64,000 nt of DNA from Sciurus carolinensis (GCF_902686445.1 NC_062213.1:38204741-38268740), one strand, 5' to 3'. Positions 43,946-56,524 are shown, counted from the first letter of the stretch. Notes: generated from the sequence alone by a model not told the origin. Numbers and translations are program-made.

Positions 43946-44689
43946 ACAGTGCACTGGGACAGTCCTCCCGGGGAAGCTGCCATTCCTCTCTGAAGTTAGC
44001 TAGGTGAAGAAGGTGCGCCTCCTGCCCCTGAAAGCCAGAGGGGAGGGAGGCCACCATCACTGCTGCGGTGACCCTGCCAGGTCCTTGTGTAAGTCTCTGT
44101 CAGGCTCTGACACCAGGGACATCCTGGGATTATTGGTTCTATGTAGCCAAGACCCTCTGTCCTTCCAGCCACTCCTCTCCCAAGCCTAGGAGTGTTCTGT
44201 CACGTGGGTCTTTGGTACCCACAGGCTAGCGAGGTCTGGGGACATTGGGTTACACACCAAACCTGAAAACAGATGACTTTGCCTTGTTATTTTACAACCT
44301 GAAACGTGTTCCCCGGTCTTTTTCAGCCTTCACACACCTCGCTCACACATCGGTGGAAGAGTCCAGCCTGGCCAGCAGTCACCTTGCTGTCCCTCCACCC
44401 ACACTTGCAGAGATGACCCCCTCTGCTCCGGGAGCCCCGTCCACTGCTGACAACCATCTGCACTTAACGATCCAAAGCCACTGTGGATCCCTTCCATGGT
44501 TGTGCTTTGGGTGCAAATAACAGGGTTTCTTTATTGTTTTTCAAGTTCTCGGTTTACTTCTGAAGAGCGAGATGGATTTTCTCACCCAGCGTGACACTGA
44601 GGGTTCGGAAAGGATTCTTGGTGTGGGAAATCCACAACTATAATGAAAGGGTTTATCACGCTTGAGCTCCCAAAACAGGGTGGCCCAGG
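43944..44689. other. Unique non-coding sequence
   Basis: Nothing recognised apart from one CACGTG at 44201-44206. Confidence 0.45.
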
Positions 44690-44950
44690 TAGGTGTTAAC
44701 TGTGTCGACTCGGCTGGGCGGTGAGGGGAGCCACCTGAGCCAAGGTGCCCAGGACCCAGGGCCGGGGTGGGGACGCCTGGCAGAGCTAGAACAGTCATGC
44801 TAAGGGGACGCTCCCAGGCCCCAGGAGCTCCCTGAGAGGGCCATGCAAGGTTGTGACGGGGAAGGCCACGTGGGTGGCCCAGCCCTGTGACGGACGCTGC
44901 ACGTGGACTCTGCCTGCCCGGCTCCCACGTGCCGCTGGGCCCTTGACCTC
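44690..44950. promoter_or_regulatory. GC-rich module with three CACGTG E-boxes
   Basis: Locally the most CpG- and GC-rich part of its neighbourhood. Perfect CACGTG sites occur at 44867, 44900 and 44926, separated by 33 and 26 bp. CACGTG is bound by USF, MYC/MAX and CLOCK/BMAL1-type factors. No transcript start or frame can be tied to it from the sequence. Confidence 0.35.
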
Positions 44951-45665
44951 TGCTATCTGCAGACTCCCGGGTTCTGCTTACTCATTTCCTTTCTCACTTT
45001 TTCTCAAGTGGCGGGAACTCTTGTGCCCAGGGGGAGGGCTGAAGTCAGAGGTTCAGACCCAGAGCCCAAGCTCATACTCCATGGGTCCACATCAGTCTGC
45101 TGTTGCTAAACGTTTTGACTGTGACCCCAATGACCTTTGAATTACACTCAGCCCAGAGGGATGCTCACCATGTGAGAGGTCAGTGAGGGACCAGGCCACC
45201 CATGCCATCTTGTAAATTCTCATCAGGACCTCCCTCGTTATCCCATCACCCAATTACTTGGAGTATTTTTCCTTTTTATTTTCCTCTCTCCTTCTCCCCA
45301 CTCCTTCCTTGACCATACTATTGAATACAGAGTACGTTAAATATGCTTTGGGCTTGTCTGCCCTGAATTTCACCATATCTTGTTTACCCCTGTGCTGTCC
45401 CGGTTGCTATTTCTTGGCTCAGCTCAGACCCCTGTGTTCTTGCTGCCACTGACCACCTGCTCTCCTCACCGCTGTTACCCAGGTGTGGCTCCCCGTGTTG
45501 GAAACCTTGCTGGCAGCAACATCCTTAGGCTTTGTCATTCTCGACCATCTAGGACCAGCTGAGGACTCGACCTCCCACCCACCTGGATGCATTTTCTGAT
45601 CCTCTTACAGACACTGCGCTTTGCTACCCATCACTGATATGTTTCCTTTACAAGGAGGGTTGCCA
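44951..45665. other. Unique non-coding sequence
   Basis: No repeat confidently recognised. 45220-45560 has some L2-like texture without diagnostic blocks. Confidence 0.4.
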
Positions 45666-45671
45666 AAGGAG

Positions 45672-46676
45672 CTGATCAGGCCCTTCACAGAAGAAGAAAT
45701 ATGAATGGCCAACCAGTACACAAAAAAGTGTTCACCATCACTAGCAATTAGAGAAATGTAGATTAAAACAGCACTGAGGGCTGGGGTGTGGCTCAGTGGT
45801 ATAGCACTTGCCTAGCATGTGTGACCCACTGGGTTCGATTCTCAGCACCACATATAAGTAAGTAAAATAAAGATCCATTGACAACTAAAAAAAAAATTTT
45901 TTTTAAATACATTTAAAAAAAGAAAAACTACACTGAGATTTTATCTCATTCCAATCAGAGTGGCAATTATCCAGAATACAAGCAACGATAAATGTTATCG
46001 AGGATGTGGGGAAAAAGGCACACTCATACATTGCTGGTGGGGCTGCAAATTAGTGCAGTCACTCTGGAAAGCAGTGTGGAGATTCCTCAGAAAATTTGGA
46101 ATGGAACCACCATTTGACCCAGTTATCCCACTCCTCGGCTTATACCCAAAGAACTTAAAATCAGCATACTACAGTGATGCAGCCACATCCATGTTTATAG
46201 CAGCTCAATTCACAATAGATTTAAGCTATAGTACCAACCTAGGTGCCCTTCAACAGATGAATGGATAAAAAAAATGTGGTACATATACACAGTGGAATGT
46301 TACTCAGTCATAGAAAACAATAAAATTATGGCATTTGCCAGTAAATGAATGGAACTGGAGACTATCATGCTAAGTGAAATAAGCCAATCAACGCAAAGGC
46401 CAAATGATCTCTCTGATATGCAGATACTAACACACAATGGGGGGAGGGGAAGAATAGAAGTTCATTGGATTAGACAAATGGAGGAAAAGGGAGGGGGATG
46501 GTGGTAGGAAAGACAATAGAATGAATCAGACATAATTTCCTATATTCACAAATGAATACACGACCAGTGAAACTGCACATCATGTACAACCACAAGAATG
46601 GGAAGTTGTGCTCCTTGTATGTACGATATGTCAAAATACACTCCACTGTCATGTATATCTAAAAAGAACAAAGTTT
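45672..46676 (+). mobile_element. 5'-truncated L1 (late ORF2 plus 3' UTR)
   Basis: Carries the C-terminal end of ORF2. The frame at 45960-46268 shows the cysteine-containing tail [18 protein letters not shown] followed by LWKAVWRFL and [14 protein letters not shown], diagnostic of L1 ORF2p. Downstream is the ATGAATGGAACTGGAGACTA block and a 3' UTR with ATCATGTACAACCACAAGAA. An ID insertion (45779-45923) breaks the N-terminal side of this fragment. Endonuclease and most of the reverse transcriptase are absent, so it is inactive. It is less diverged than the L1 at 4558. Confidence 0.95.
45779..45923 (+). mobile_element. ID SINE inside the L1
   Basis: GTGTGGCTCAGTGGTATAGC, TTGCCTAGCATGTGTGACCC, GGGTTCGATTCTCAGCACCA and a mixed A/T tail. 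Duplication AAAACAGCACTGAG / AAAACTACACTGAG (45765-45778 and 45924-45937) has one mismatch. Confidence 0.95.
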
Positions 46677-46689
46677 TTGAAAAGTAGAA

Positions 46690-48280
46690 TTGCCAGACTT
46701 AGCAAATAAGAACACAACCATCCAGTTAAATTTCAATTTCAGATCAGGGATGACTAAACTCCGTATGTGTGGAACACATCCTTGGAACATCCCCACACCA
46801 CACAGTGACAACAACAGTCAACTGCAACTTATTGACAGGTAATTGAGGAATGTGTGGGCTGACACTGGCCAGAGTGCTGTGGCCAAGAACACCACTCCCT
46901 CCTTCCCCTGGCCGCCAGCCTCCTCTGGGTCGCCTACATTCTTAGATCAGGTTTGGCTGACCAGGTGGCTGCAGCCTTCCAGCCTCATGTTCTTTGGCGA
47001 AGCAGGAAGAGCTATTTTTCCAAAGGCTCCCACGAAACCGTCAGTTCACTCGGATTCAATCAGCTTTGGTGGCTTACCCAGCACTCAACCAAAACTTGTG
47101 GCCAAGGAAGTGAGATGCACTGATTGGCTTAGGCAGGGCCCAGTTGCACCGCCTTGGGGTTCGAGGGCCACCTGCCACCCAGACCACGTGGAGGGAGAGG
47201 CCACAGGTGGACCTGAGAGACGCTGCTGAAGAACAGGGAGTGGGGGCTGGGAAGCCAGCAGTGTGCACTCTCTACTCACATGGAAGTAGCTTAGCACAGG
47301 GACCGGGCTGCCCTGTGGCTTCTACAGCAGCTTGTGAAGGCTGGAGAGAGGGCGCAGACGGAGGCAGCGTGGAAGGAAGGCGTCCGCCTCTCCATAGTGC
47401 ATCAAGTGGTGGCCATGGATGGCTCCTAGAGTGGGCAGCTGGGCTCCCCTGGCCTCACCTCCCAGCTATTGCGCAGCCCGCAACACGTAAGACCGTTCAT
47501 GCAACACGTGAGACTGTCTCCACCATGCAACTTCATTATCATGTGACGCTGATGATAGGAAAGGTTTTCAGAATGTCCAGTAACCCAGGGACGCATGACA
47601 CACCAGGCGGCTTCTCTGAATCATTTGCAAGGGCAAACGGCGCAGAATGCTGTTAGTGTTTAACCTGAGTTTTACTCACATCTAAGGGACTGCCTCAGCT
47701 TCGTTAAGTATTTTTTAATGCTATTGTCCAAAGGATCACTTCTTTAAAAATCAAATATGGAAGACAAGAAATTGCTACAACAGTCTATAAGCAGAGCTAA
47801 ACAAAGATATGAACCATTTAATTACCTTAGTTTCAAATGACCCTGTGTCCTAATTAGTGTTTTTCTTCAAGTAAAAAAAAAAAAAAAAAAAAAAAAAAGC
47901 CTAAAGACTAAAGGCCTAAGAAATAAAATAAATGCTTATTTCTCTTTCATGTAGAAGAAATCTCAGGGGTGATAAAATGTCTTCATAAAGTCTTCAGGAA
48001 CCATGTCTTTTCAGCGCTTCTTCATTCTTGGCATATTCTACCTCATGGTTCAATATGGCTGCTTCAGCTCCAGCCATCCTATCTGCATTATAGTTATCAG
48101 GAAGGAGGAAGGGAAAAGCACATGTTTCTGCACTATAAGGACACTTCCTTAAATTTATACATGACACCTTAATTTATGTTCTATTGACCAGAACTTAATT
48201 ATGTGTCCACATATATCAGTAAAAGAAGCAGGGAAATGCAGATTGATAGCTTTTTAAGTAGTTCAAAATTGTAGGTTATT
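46690..48280. other. Unique or unclassified sequence
   Basis: The GC-rich part 46840-47500 is probably an old unclassified repeat or unique sequence; its 170-codon open frame (47144-47656) has no domain. GCAACACGTRAGAC occurs twice at 47480 and 47501. A 26-base A run sits at 47873-47898 without an identified retroelement on its left. Confidence 0.4.
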
Positions 48281-48360
48281 TGAGGAAGAAAGAAAGAAAG
48301 GGACAGAGAAGGGAGGGAGAAAACAAGAAAGGAAGGAGGGAAAAAGGAAAGAAGGAAGAA
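48281..48360 (+). repeat. Purine-rich GAAA/GGAA tract
   Basis: GAAAGAAAGAAAGGGACAGA through AAGGAAAGAAGGAAGAAAA: almost only purines on the plus strand, with two C interruptions. Confidence 0.9.
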
Positions 48361-48460
48361 AATTGGGGGCAAATGGAAATCTTAGCACCAGAGACAACTA
48401 GAAAACTTCATATTATAATAAGACTGAAACACTGGAATATTTTGACAATTTCTTTACCTT

Positions 48461-48655
48461 TTTTTGGTGCTGAGGATCAGACCCAGGGGCACTTAACCAC
48501 TGAACCACATCCCCAGCCACCACACCCCCTTTTTTGAGACAGGGTCTCACTAAGTTGCTTAGGGCCTCACTAAGTTGCTGAGACTGGCCTCAAACCTGCT
48601 CTCTTCCTTCCTCAGCCTCCCAACTCACTGGGAGGTATAATACCACCACACCCAG
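48461..48655 (-). mobile_element. MEN-type SINE, minus strand, with internal duplication
   Basis: GGTGCTGAGGATCAGACCCA, CTGAACCACATCCCCAGC, GTCTCACTAAGTTGCTTAGG, then a near repeat CCTCACTAAGTTGCTGAGAC, and ACTGGGAGGTATAATACCAC. The repeat arises from the normal duplicated motif of the B1-derived half. Confidence 0.9.
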
Positions 48656-49709
48656 CAAGGAAAGATTTATTTTTTTTTTTTAACTGAAAATCAGACCTGG
48701 AATTTATTGTATAAGCAAGAAAACTCACAATCAAAGCAAAGTCTCCAAACCCTGAACTACACAAAACAACAACTACATGGATTTAATTTCAGGAGAATAA
48801 GAGGTGAACTACAAAGCATTTCCTGTAAGAGTGAGCATTGGGCCTTGTGAGTTGAAGAACCACTGAATTAGAGAATCCACCATCCCTCAGGTCAGTTAAT
48901 GATAAAATTTTCTTGTTCATTTCTTGACACATGATTGGGTTTATGGGAGAGATTTAAAAAAAAAAAAGAGAGAGAGAGAGAGAACAAAGAATACCAGGCA
49001 GGGACCAAATAAACATTAAACCCTGAACAACTTAAAATAGTCCACATTTTCTTCCTGTATGTTAAGTGTATCATTTCATAGTGGTAGGAACAATGTCCAT
49101 TTGCTATTTGAATGGAAGTAATTAGAGCCTACATCTAATAAGCATGGTCATATTTAGCCCTCGTTCATGTTTGTAGTATTCATATCCATTTGATATTCTA
49201 TCACATTAATTTGGCATTTTTAAAATGTGGAGGGGAAGAGGCGAAGTCAGGGTGCTGAATTGTTGGATCATTGATAATTGTTGATAATTGCTGAAGGGGA
49301 TTCATTATTCTGTTATCTCTACTTCTAGGCCTGTTTAAATATAGCTACCATGAAAAGCCTTTTATGTATACATTATCTTTTTTTTTAGAGGAGAACAAAT
49401 GGCTAAATTCTCTATTTTTGAGGTTGGAAGGCCTGGAACACAGAGGTGGTGGAGTAACTCTCCGGAGACTCCTTCCCTCTTCTGCCCCTGAGCTAACAGA
49501 CATGGCTCACAAGGTTGATCTCCATCAAAAAGAGCTAATAATAAAACCCTTTTGTCGGGGAACAGCGGTGCCGTACTGGACTTCAAAAGGATTGGCTTCA
49601 ACAGGGCTTCCATCTCTCATAAAGTTTTCCTTGTTAGGAAAACATCTCCATAGAGAGGCTTCATACACAATTCACTCTTTCCCGGGGCCCCAGGACCGCC
49701 TGTTCTCCA
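48656..49709. other. Unique non-coding sequence
   Basis: No retroelement recognised. An A/GA simple repeat occupies 48957-48982. Around 49190-49330 the sequence is AT-rich with TTGATAATTG repeated nearby (49270-49290), which looks enhancer-like but is unsupported. Confidence 0.4.
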
Positions 49710-49850
49710 GCATTTATTGAGGACCTGTTCTGAGTTGTTCTGGAAAGACAGAGATGTGTGAGACACTGTCACCACCCTCGAGCAGTTCAGAGCCTGCTGG
49801 GAGACATGGACATAGACGGTGATGAAATCCTGTGGCCAAACCAAGCACAT
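49710..49850 (-). mobile_element. L2-like 3' end, minus strand
   Basis: CATTTATTGAGGACCTGTTC, GAGATGTGTGAGACACTGTC and AGCAGTTCAGAGCCTGCTGG resemble reversed L2. Confidence 0.6.
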
Positions 49851-50304
49851 TTGTGAAACAGGGTGGGTATAAGGTATGGAAAAGCAAAAGGGATCAGAAA
49901 AGAAATTTTTTTAAATGTTGTCCTCATTGAAAGAAATTTAATACTAAGCAGTATTATATAGTTGAATATATGCCAATTATAGCCTCGTTAACACAAACGA
50001 CAAAGATTCTTTAACAATGAATGGAATTTGCAAATGTTAATATATCCCACATATTTTAATAAGACTTGACCACAAAGTCTTCTGTTGCAATCATAAGAAA
50101 TGTGATATTTAAGGAGGAAAGGTCTTTCAAGAAGCCGGTAGAAGGCAAGTTTTTATGTAACTGGATGCCCAAGTTAGTGGAAAGCAATTTTTTTCAAATA
50201 GATAGGACGTACTTAAATTATTAAATAAGTTTTTGGGGTATAGCAATTAGCTTAATGGCTGGGCAGGGAACATTTGCGAATGAATGAAATCAGTGAATCA
50301 AAAT
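49851..50304. other. Unique AT-rich sequence
   Basis: Nothing recognised as a repeat. ATTTGCAAAT at about 50029 is an octamer-like palindromic core. Confidence 0.4.
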
Positions 50305-50425
50305 GAGTGCGGATACTTGAGTTCTAGTCTTGGCTTTGTCACAAAGGTAACCAAGTGCCTTAACCAGGTCAGGTCACCTCCCTGAGATTTTATTTCTTAC
50401 CCAGTAAAATTAAGGGATAGGTTTA
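50305..50425 (+). mobile_element. MIR SINE
   Basis: GAGTTCTAGTCTTGGCTTTG, CAGGTCAGGTCACCTCCCTG and TATTTCTTACCCAGTAAAAT follow the MIR order. Confidence 0.82.
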
Positions 50426-50429
50426 TTTG

Positions 50430-52394
50430 GGGTCTCAAACTTTATTCAGTCATGTCACCCCTTGTGCCAATGAAGCACTACTTGGAAGTTCAACACATAA
50501 GATGGCTGAGTGGAGGTGCCCAGTGTGGGCCCGTGTTATTCTGAATCCAGGCTCTTGGTTCATTCTCGTGTTCCCCTCCCCTGGTGGTTCCAGAGTCACC
50601 TCCTCCAAAGAACAGAGTGTGACAGACACTGATCTGGAGAATCCCTGGGGTCTCATCTAGCTCTCACACCAGATGATCCTATTGCAAACCATAGGGCCAC
50701 CAAATTCTAGTGAAGGAAATGCCAAAGGAACCCTCGGTTCACCTGTGAAGAAAGAAGATTAAAAAACGGGGCGTCTTGAACTGATCAAACTTGGTAGTAT
50801 TTCTGAGAAGCCAGGAATAAAAGACAAGACAGCTCTTTTTTTTCTGATTTAGATTAGCTTCGTAAGTGGAGAGAATACAAACAAGCTTAGGCCCAGAGTC
50901 AGGCCTTCCAGAAGAATCCAAGGGGCAGTATCACCAGACATAAAGACTTTGCTTTTCTCAGCCTTCTCTGTTTAATGCTCTCAAACGTCACGTAGGAAAG
51001 CTGGGGCTATTAATACACAGCCCTGCTGATAACACATGTAGTTATCATGGGAACAAAAACACATTTCCCCAGCTTTAAACCTCAAGCACATTTTCTGTCA
51101 TCTGTAACTGACTGGAAGGCTGGCTTCAGGGCAGATGCTTTTCTTGTTCATTTGAGGCCATTGCTTCCAGCACTTGCTGGGAAAGGAGACTCTGAGGTGG
51201 AGGGGTTGGCAGGATCGAAGAGAATTCTTCTCCCTTGCTTATAGGAACTGCTCATGGGCTGGGACTCCAGGGGCCTTTTTGTTTATGCAAACTCTCCCTG
51301 AGATAACACGGAGTACGTATTTCTCAGAGAAAGGCTCCAGAAAGCCGAGTGCTGCTGTGTTGAACCTTAGCAGTCTTATGACTTAGGCCTTGGCCAAAAC
51401 CACCTCCATTAGGCGCAGCCATGGGCTTCATTTTTAAGATCTTGGGCTGGTGCAAAACCACACAGCATCTGGACACAGTCTTGAGGGACTCATGCAGTAG
51501 GAGACTGAACCCCCTCACACAACCTTACCTTCCAAAAGCCAAACCACCCACGGTGGGTCATTTCATGAACCCTCACAGCTTTCCTGGAAAGGAGACTGAG
51601 AACAGACTGGGTGAGGAAGGAAAACCAGGCCGCAGGAGAGGCCCATCTGAGCTTCTGGCTTCCAACTTTGCACTTAATAAACGAGGCCAGCCGCTTCTTT
51701 GTAGAAGCTTATTTCTGTCGACTGTGGGAAGAAACCATTGTCAACAGTGTGCATTTTATAGACTCAAGTTCCAAACCACATAACGTTCCATTTTTTCTCA
51801 ACTCAGCCCTCAGTGCTGAGAGATTACATCAACCTCTGAGAAGAGCATCTGTAGACTTCATCCCAGCATCTGGCAGGAAGGGATCTGGTTTTCCCATGGG
51901 TCTGTACTAGCTAAAATGTTTGTTATTACCCAGTCCTTGGAGCTCTTTGTCAGCTCAACTCCTGTCCTTTCTGGTGGTAGCCTGAAACCACTGCCACTGC
52001 TGGGGACTTGAGTTACACCAGAAATGTGAAGATACCCGGGAAAGCTCTTGTTGGGATCAAAGACCTTGACTGGACGCTTCAGCGTTCCCTTTTCTTGTCC
52101 ACACTCGCAGGATGGAGCTCTCCATCTAGTGCAGTAGAACATGGGTGCCTTGTCTACCAGAGATGAGCTTAGTTACCAGAAATATTGTGTCATCTATCTG
52201 CAAGACCATGTTTGCAGTATGATTCATATTTTGTTATACTATATTATGCAAAGACGGTAAAGAAATCTCCAAACTCATAAGAGTGTCTGTGTCAAGAAGG
52301 TTAAAATCTGAATGATTTTTTTTCTTCCTTTATATGAGTTTTCCAAATTTTGTGCAATGAACAGATAAAGCTTTTAGGGCAGGAAAAAAATTAA
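50430..52394. other. Unique non-coding sequence
   Basis: Two kilobases with no recognised repeat and no credible coding exon. Confidence 0.45.
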
Positions 52395-52395
52395 T

Positions 52396-52427
52396 TGTGT
52401 GTGTGTGTGTGTGTGTGTGTACACACT
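52396..52427. repeat. (GT)n microsatellite with ACAC end
   Basis: GT units running into GTACACAC; it directly precedes the MEN SINE. Confidence 0.94.
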
Positions 52428-52434
52428 TGTGCTG

Positions 52435-52632
52435 TGGAATTGGTACCAGGGCCTCACACATGCTAGGCAAACACTCTACATCTCCAGACCTTTTTTTTTT
52501 TCTTTTTCAATTTTATTTTTTATTTTGAGATAGTCTCCTTTAAGTTGCCCAGACTGTCCTTGAACTTGCAATCCTCCTGCCTCAGCTTCCTGAGTAGTTA
52601 GGATTACAGATGAACATCACCACACCCTGCCA
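52435..52632 (-). mobile_element. MEN-type SINE, minus strand, T-rich linker
   Basis: ID half TACCAGGGCCTCACACATGC, unusually long T-rich linker (52490-52525), then CCTTGAACTTGCAATCCTCC and ACAGATGAACATCACCACAC. The ID half resembles stand-alone ID elements, so a chance pair of adjacent insertions is possible. Confidence 0.82.
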
Positions 52633-53032
52633 GTCAAGTTCTTTTTAACACAAGAAAAAAAATGTATTTGCGTAAACTATCTAAATAACTGATATTGAAC
52701 AGGGATTCTGACTGTCCAAAGATCAGTAAGAGGGTTTTGAGAAAAAATATGAACAAATAATAAAGGTACAAAATGCAGAGTTCTTTGATAGATACAAAAT
52801 GAGAAGACAGTTGAGAATATAGCAGACAGAGGAGAAAAAAAGGAAAAGAAAAGAATACAGCAGAGGGACTCCATGGATAACTTTGGCATGACACTCCTTA
52901 ATTCTTCCGGTTCTTAAGTCAAGAACTGAGACTCCTAGAATCAGCCAACTCTGGCCTGGAACCCATTTACTCATTATGGACAATGAAAAAAATTACTAGA
53001 AGTTTCTGGGCCCACTTTCCCCAGAAGGTTCT
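52633..53032. other. Unique non-coding sequence
   Basis: AT-rich spacer between two SINEs; no repeat recognised. Confidence 0.4.
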
Positions 53033-53215
53033 TCTACCAGGGATTGAACTCAGGAGCATTTAACCACTGAGCCACATCCCCAGCCCCCCCTTTTTTTAAA
53101 ATTTTATTTAGAGATAGGGCCTCACTAAGTTGCCGAGGTTGGCTTTGAACTTGCAATCCTCCTGCCTCAGCCTCCCAAGCCACTGGGATTACAGGGATGC
53201 ACCACTATGCCTGGC
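53033..53215 (-). mobile_element. MEN-type SINE, minus strand
   Basis: ACCAGGGATTGAACTCAGGA, CTGAGCCACATCCCCAGC, TTATTTAGAGATAGGGCCTC and GGATTACAGGGATGCACCAC. Confidence 0.94.
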
Positions 53216-56200
53216 TCCCCATTCTCTTGAGAGAATGGCTTGAGATGAGGTCAGGAAGTCTCTCACCCCATGAGGGGCACACAGGAACACCCCTGAGGGT
53301 CTGTGGGATGACCTCCAGGGTTCCTTTTCTGCAGCTCTGTCCACCAGTGTCCTCAGGGAGGAAGGCTCTGATGACTCCACCAGGCCACCCAGGCAGGTTA
53401 GGTGAAGGAGGAAGGGACACAACTCAGAACTCCAATCTGCACCTGTAGCCTGGGCTCTGCCTGGGTGGGAGAGAGAGGCCGAGGCAGGTGGGCATTCGGG
53501 TTTGCACAGTGACTTGCTGACTGCAGTTCAGGAATGGAAACCCCCTGACTGTTGCCTCTGTTGCAAACCTGGCAAGAGCAGGGAATACCAAGCACCAGTG
53601 TGGGCGTGTTAACCCAGTTGTAGCCCTTTGTTAATCAGCTGCTTTGAGTCTGGACTTCAACACATGCTTACCGCATTTGTTCAGGTAAATTAACGCCGGG
53701 AGGAGGGTCGAGATTTCCTGTGCTTCCCCACTGGGTGTCTCGTGGAATCCACACAGCCCTCCTGAGGGGTCTGTCGCTACAATCTCATCACCCCCAACAC
53801 CATCCCAAGTGTACAGGGAAGATGCTGAGAAGAGAAACTTACCCAGCTCCCTCCGTGACATTGGAAACAGGGTCGACACTTACCTAACCACACCAAAGAC
53901 CATTTGCCCAACACTTAGGCAGGAGTGTGAAGAATCCGGAATGGTGCCAAGTACCAGGAAGTCCTCCAAAGGCAGCTGAAGTACACCCAGCATCAACTTT
54001 ATGTACTTAAGTGAGCATGTTTTATTCATATGCCATCTTCCAGGGCCTGCCTCTTGAGTATTGGCTTTTTTCTTTTTCTTTTTCTTTCTTTCTTTTTTTT
54101 TTTTTTTCCTGCACAAAGCAGAAAGATACCAAGCTTCCTCTGAGATGTAAGTAAATCTCATTGGCTCCCAACAGTGTGCCTAATAGCAGCAATTCAGTTG
54201 GGACATCCTTCTTGGACCACTGCAATCAATCTATTTGGTTTGGTCCTCCTCCCTTGGTCTCCCCAACACCTCATCCCATCGTCTTGGCAGGGTTTAGAAT
54301 CTTAGTATAAAGAGGATAATTGCTTAACTTCAGTTGTAAGAATAAAAGAGAAAAGGTTTGTTACATTTCCCAAAACTAAAAAGGAAGAAATAGGTTTATA
54401 ACTCAAGTTTAAGGAAGATCAGGGCTACCTCAGATTCAGATTTGAACAGAGAACCCCTTAGGGAGTGAACCTGACTTGCTAATTTCCCTGGAAGAAAATT
54501 CTTTGAAAAATCCGCAAGCCTGATCAAAGAAAATACATGCTGTTTTGTTTCTTGTTCCTAGAAAACATCATGGCAATTCATTTTGTATATGGGATTCGTG
54601 ACATGCAAAGGACTTTTAAAAATGGAGTTCTGATGCTTACTTTATCTGCTTTCCGACCTTCATAGACCCTGCTGGTGTTCTGCATAAGAGCATCTCCTGC
54701 TTATGTCACTGAGCAACGAGTTGTAACCATGTAACACTACTGTTAAGAGTTCTGCTGGATCCTGCAAATGCTTTTTAAAGTGTTTTAAAGAAATGGATTC
54801 ATTCCCAGTAATATCCATTAGGGCGTTTCAGAGAAGATGGATTTTGGCCCTTTAGGAAATCCAGTCCCATCATAAAGGGACAGAGTGGAGGTCAGTGCAA
54901 TCCTGCAGGAGCCACCAGTGAGTTAAGGCAGAGAATCACAGAGGCACGGCCTAGAAAACCAAGCTTCAGGGAGTGAAAACATTTTTAAAAACAATCACTG
55001 AGAGTTTCCATCTGGAAACTATAAATTTTAGTTTTACGAAAACCGTAAGCCCTATTTTACAAAATAAAATTTCATAAATTTGTTTTTATAATGTCCTATG
55101 TATACAAATAGGAAAATATAAAATAAATTAATTTTTTAAAAAATCTTACATAGTGTAACTAGGACAAAAAATATTGTTTTTCAAAGCCAAAGATTCATAG
55201 GTTTAAGTTTTAATAACTTAGGCAGCTAGTAAAGAAACTTTACAGACTGGAACCTGGCATTAATCAGAATTTTCCCTTAGAGTCATGTTTTTGTCTATAC
55301 AATATTTGAAATGCTTAGATATTAAGCAGTTCTCACGAGTACTGTATGCTTAATAGTATTTTCTATCATTAAATTTCAGATTGTGGGATTACTTTCACAA
55401 TAAAATTTGAGAAATTTATAGTTGCCTGATAAAAATTCAGTCTCGTCAAATTCTGACGTGCTTTGGTTCAGTCCTGCCCCTGACCCCAAGGAGATTTCTC
55501 TATTAGGAGAATTTGCTATAATAACATTTTACAAAAAGGAAGCTTTTCACAACACCTAATTTTAGACACCGAGTCAGGGATACTCAGACGTGCTGTCTTT
55601 TGAGTTTCTAAGTGCTTTCCTGTTTTATCCCCCACTGGATTCTGATAGTCATTATGTAACCTTGGAATAAACACCGGAGTTCTCCTCACCATTTCATAAA
55701 TCATAGACACAGATGCCAAATCCCCTAAACAAAAATTGTAATAGAGGGGCAGGAACAGGAAAAAAAACACACAAATCAAAACAAAAACGCAACAGGAAAT
55801 CGGAAGATGAGGTAGGCAGAGCTCTTCCTGAAACCCTTCTTTGTAGGCAGAGGTGGGAGTGAGGAAGGGAGCTCCATCTCTTCCCATGATTATATCCACA
55901 GCCATATCTCTGGTGCTGAACAGACCCATCCACACACTACTGTACCTTTTGTGACCAAGGACTATACTTTTCAAGATAGTAGCCTGAAACAGGGAAGAGG
56001 AAGGCAAAGGGGCAGAGTCTGAAGCCTGGAACAGGAGAACGAGAGGCACATATCATCTTGACTTTGGTCATCTGAGCTGACCAAATACACACAGTCCACA
56101 ACAAATGGCTCATCCCAGGGCTCCTGCCCTGCCAAAAGACTGTGTGACATACTGTAGGGTTTATAGAACACTTGAGAAAAAGGTATGTTCACTGAGCAAG

Positions 56201-56309
56201 CATCTGCTTTTTTGTGTCCTGAAAAGACCTTAAAATTTGCATTTTGTAGTTACTTGGGCAAAGGCGAAGATTAGGAAGGAAACATGTATCAGAAGAGCAT
56301 GAACAATGG
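53216..56309. other. Unique non-coding sequence
   Basis: Three kilobases without confidently recognised interspersed repeats. A CT/T-rich low-complexity run covers 54064-54107. The 177-codon minus-strand frame at 55516-56049 has a hydrophobic stretch from low-complexity codons but no domain. 55010-55400 is very AT-rich. Confidence 0.45.
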
Positions 56310-56520
56310 TTAACAGCACAAAGTCTCAGGCCAGTTATCCCAGGTTCAAACCTGCCTACCACTCAGGGCTCTGGAGCCTCGGGCATATTTCTTTAAATGT
56401 TTTGTGCACGTTGAGGATCATAGTACTACCTGCCTCATTTGGTTATCATGAGGATTATTTAATAAGTTGATTCGTGCAAAACACTAGGTCCACAGTTAGT
56501 ACTATATTGGGTTACCATAC
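56310..56520 (+). mobile_element. MIR SINE, nearly full length
   Basis: GTTAACAGCACAAAGTCTCA, CCCAGGTTCAAACCTGCCTA, the ACCTGCCTCATTTGGTTATC block and CATGAGGATTATTTAATAAG follow MIR order. Confidence 0.87.
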
Positions 56521-56524
56521 CTAA

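Noticed and set aside
45960..46268. 102-codon frame with [14 protein letters not shown]
   Set aside because: It is the C-terminal part of L1 ORF2 in a truncated element, not a host gene.
47144..47656. 170-codon plus-strand frame
   Set aside because: GC-rich composition lowers stop frequency; no domain, no splice or promoter signals, and overlapping minus-strand frames are equally open.
53880..54225. Lys/Glu-rich minus-strand frames
   Set aside because: They translate a CT/T-rich simple repeat.
55516..56049. 177-codon minus-strand frame with a Phe/Leu/Val-rich segment
   Set aside because: The hydrophobic stretch comes from an A-rich low-complexity run on the plus strand (AAAAAAAACAC and AAAACAAAAACG); no domain or conserved context, and this length is expected by chance in 64 kb.
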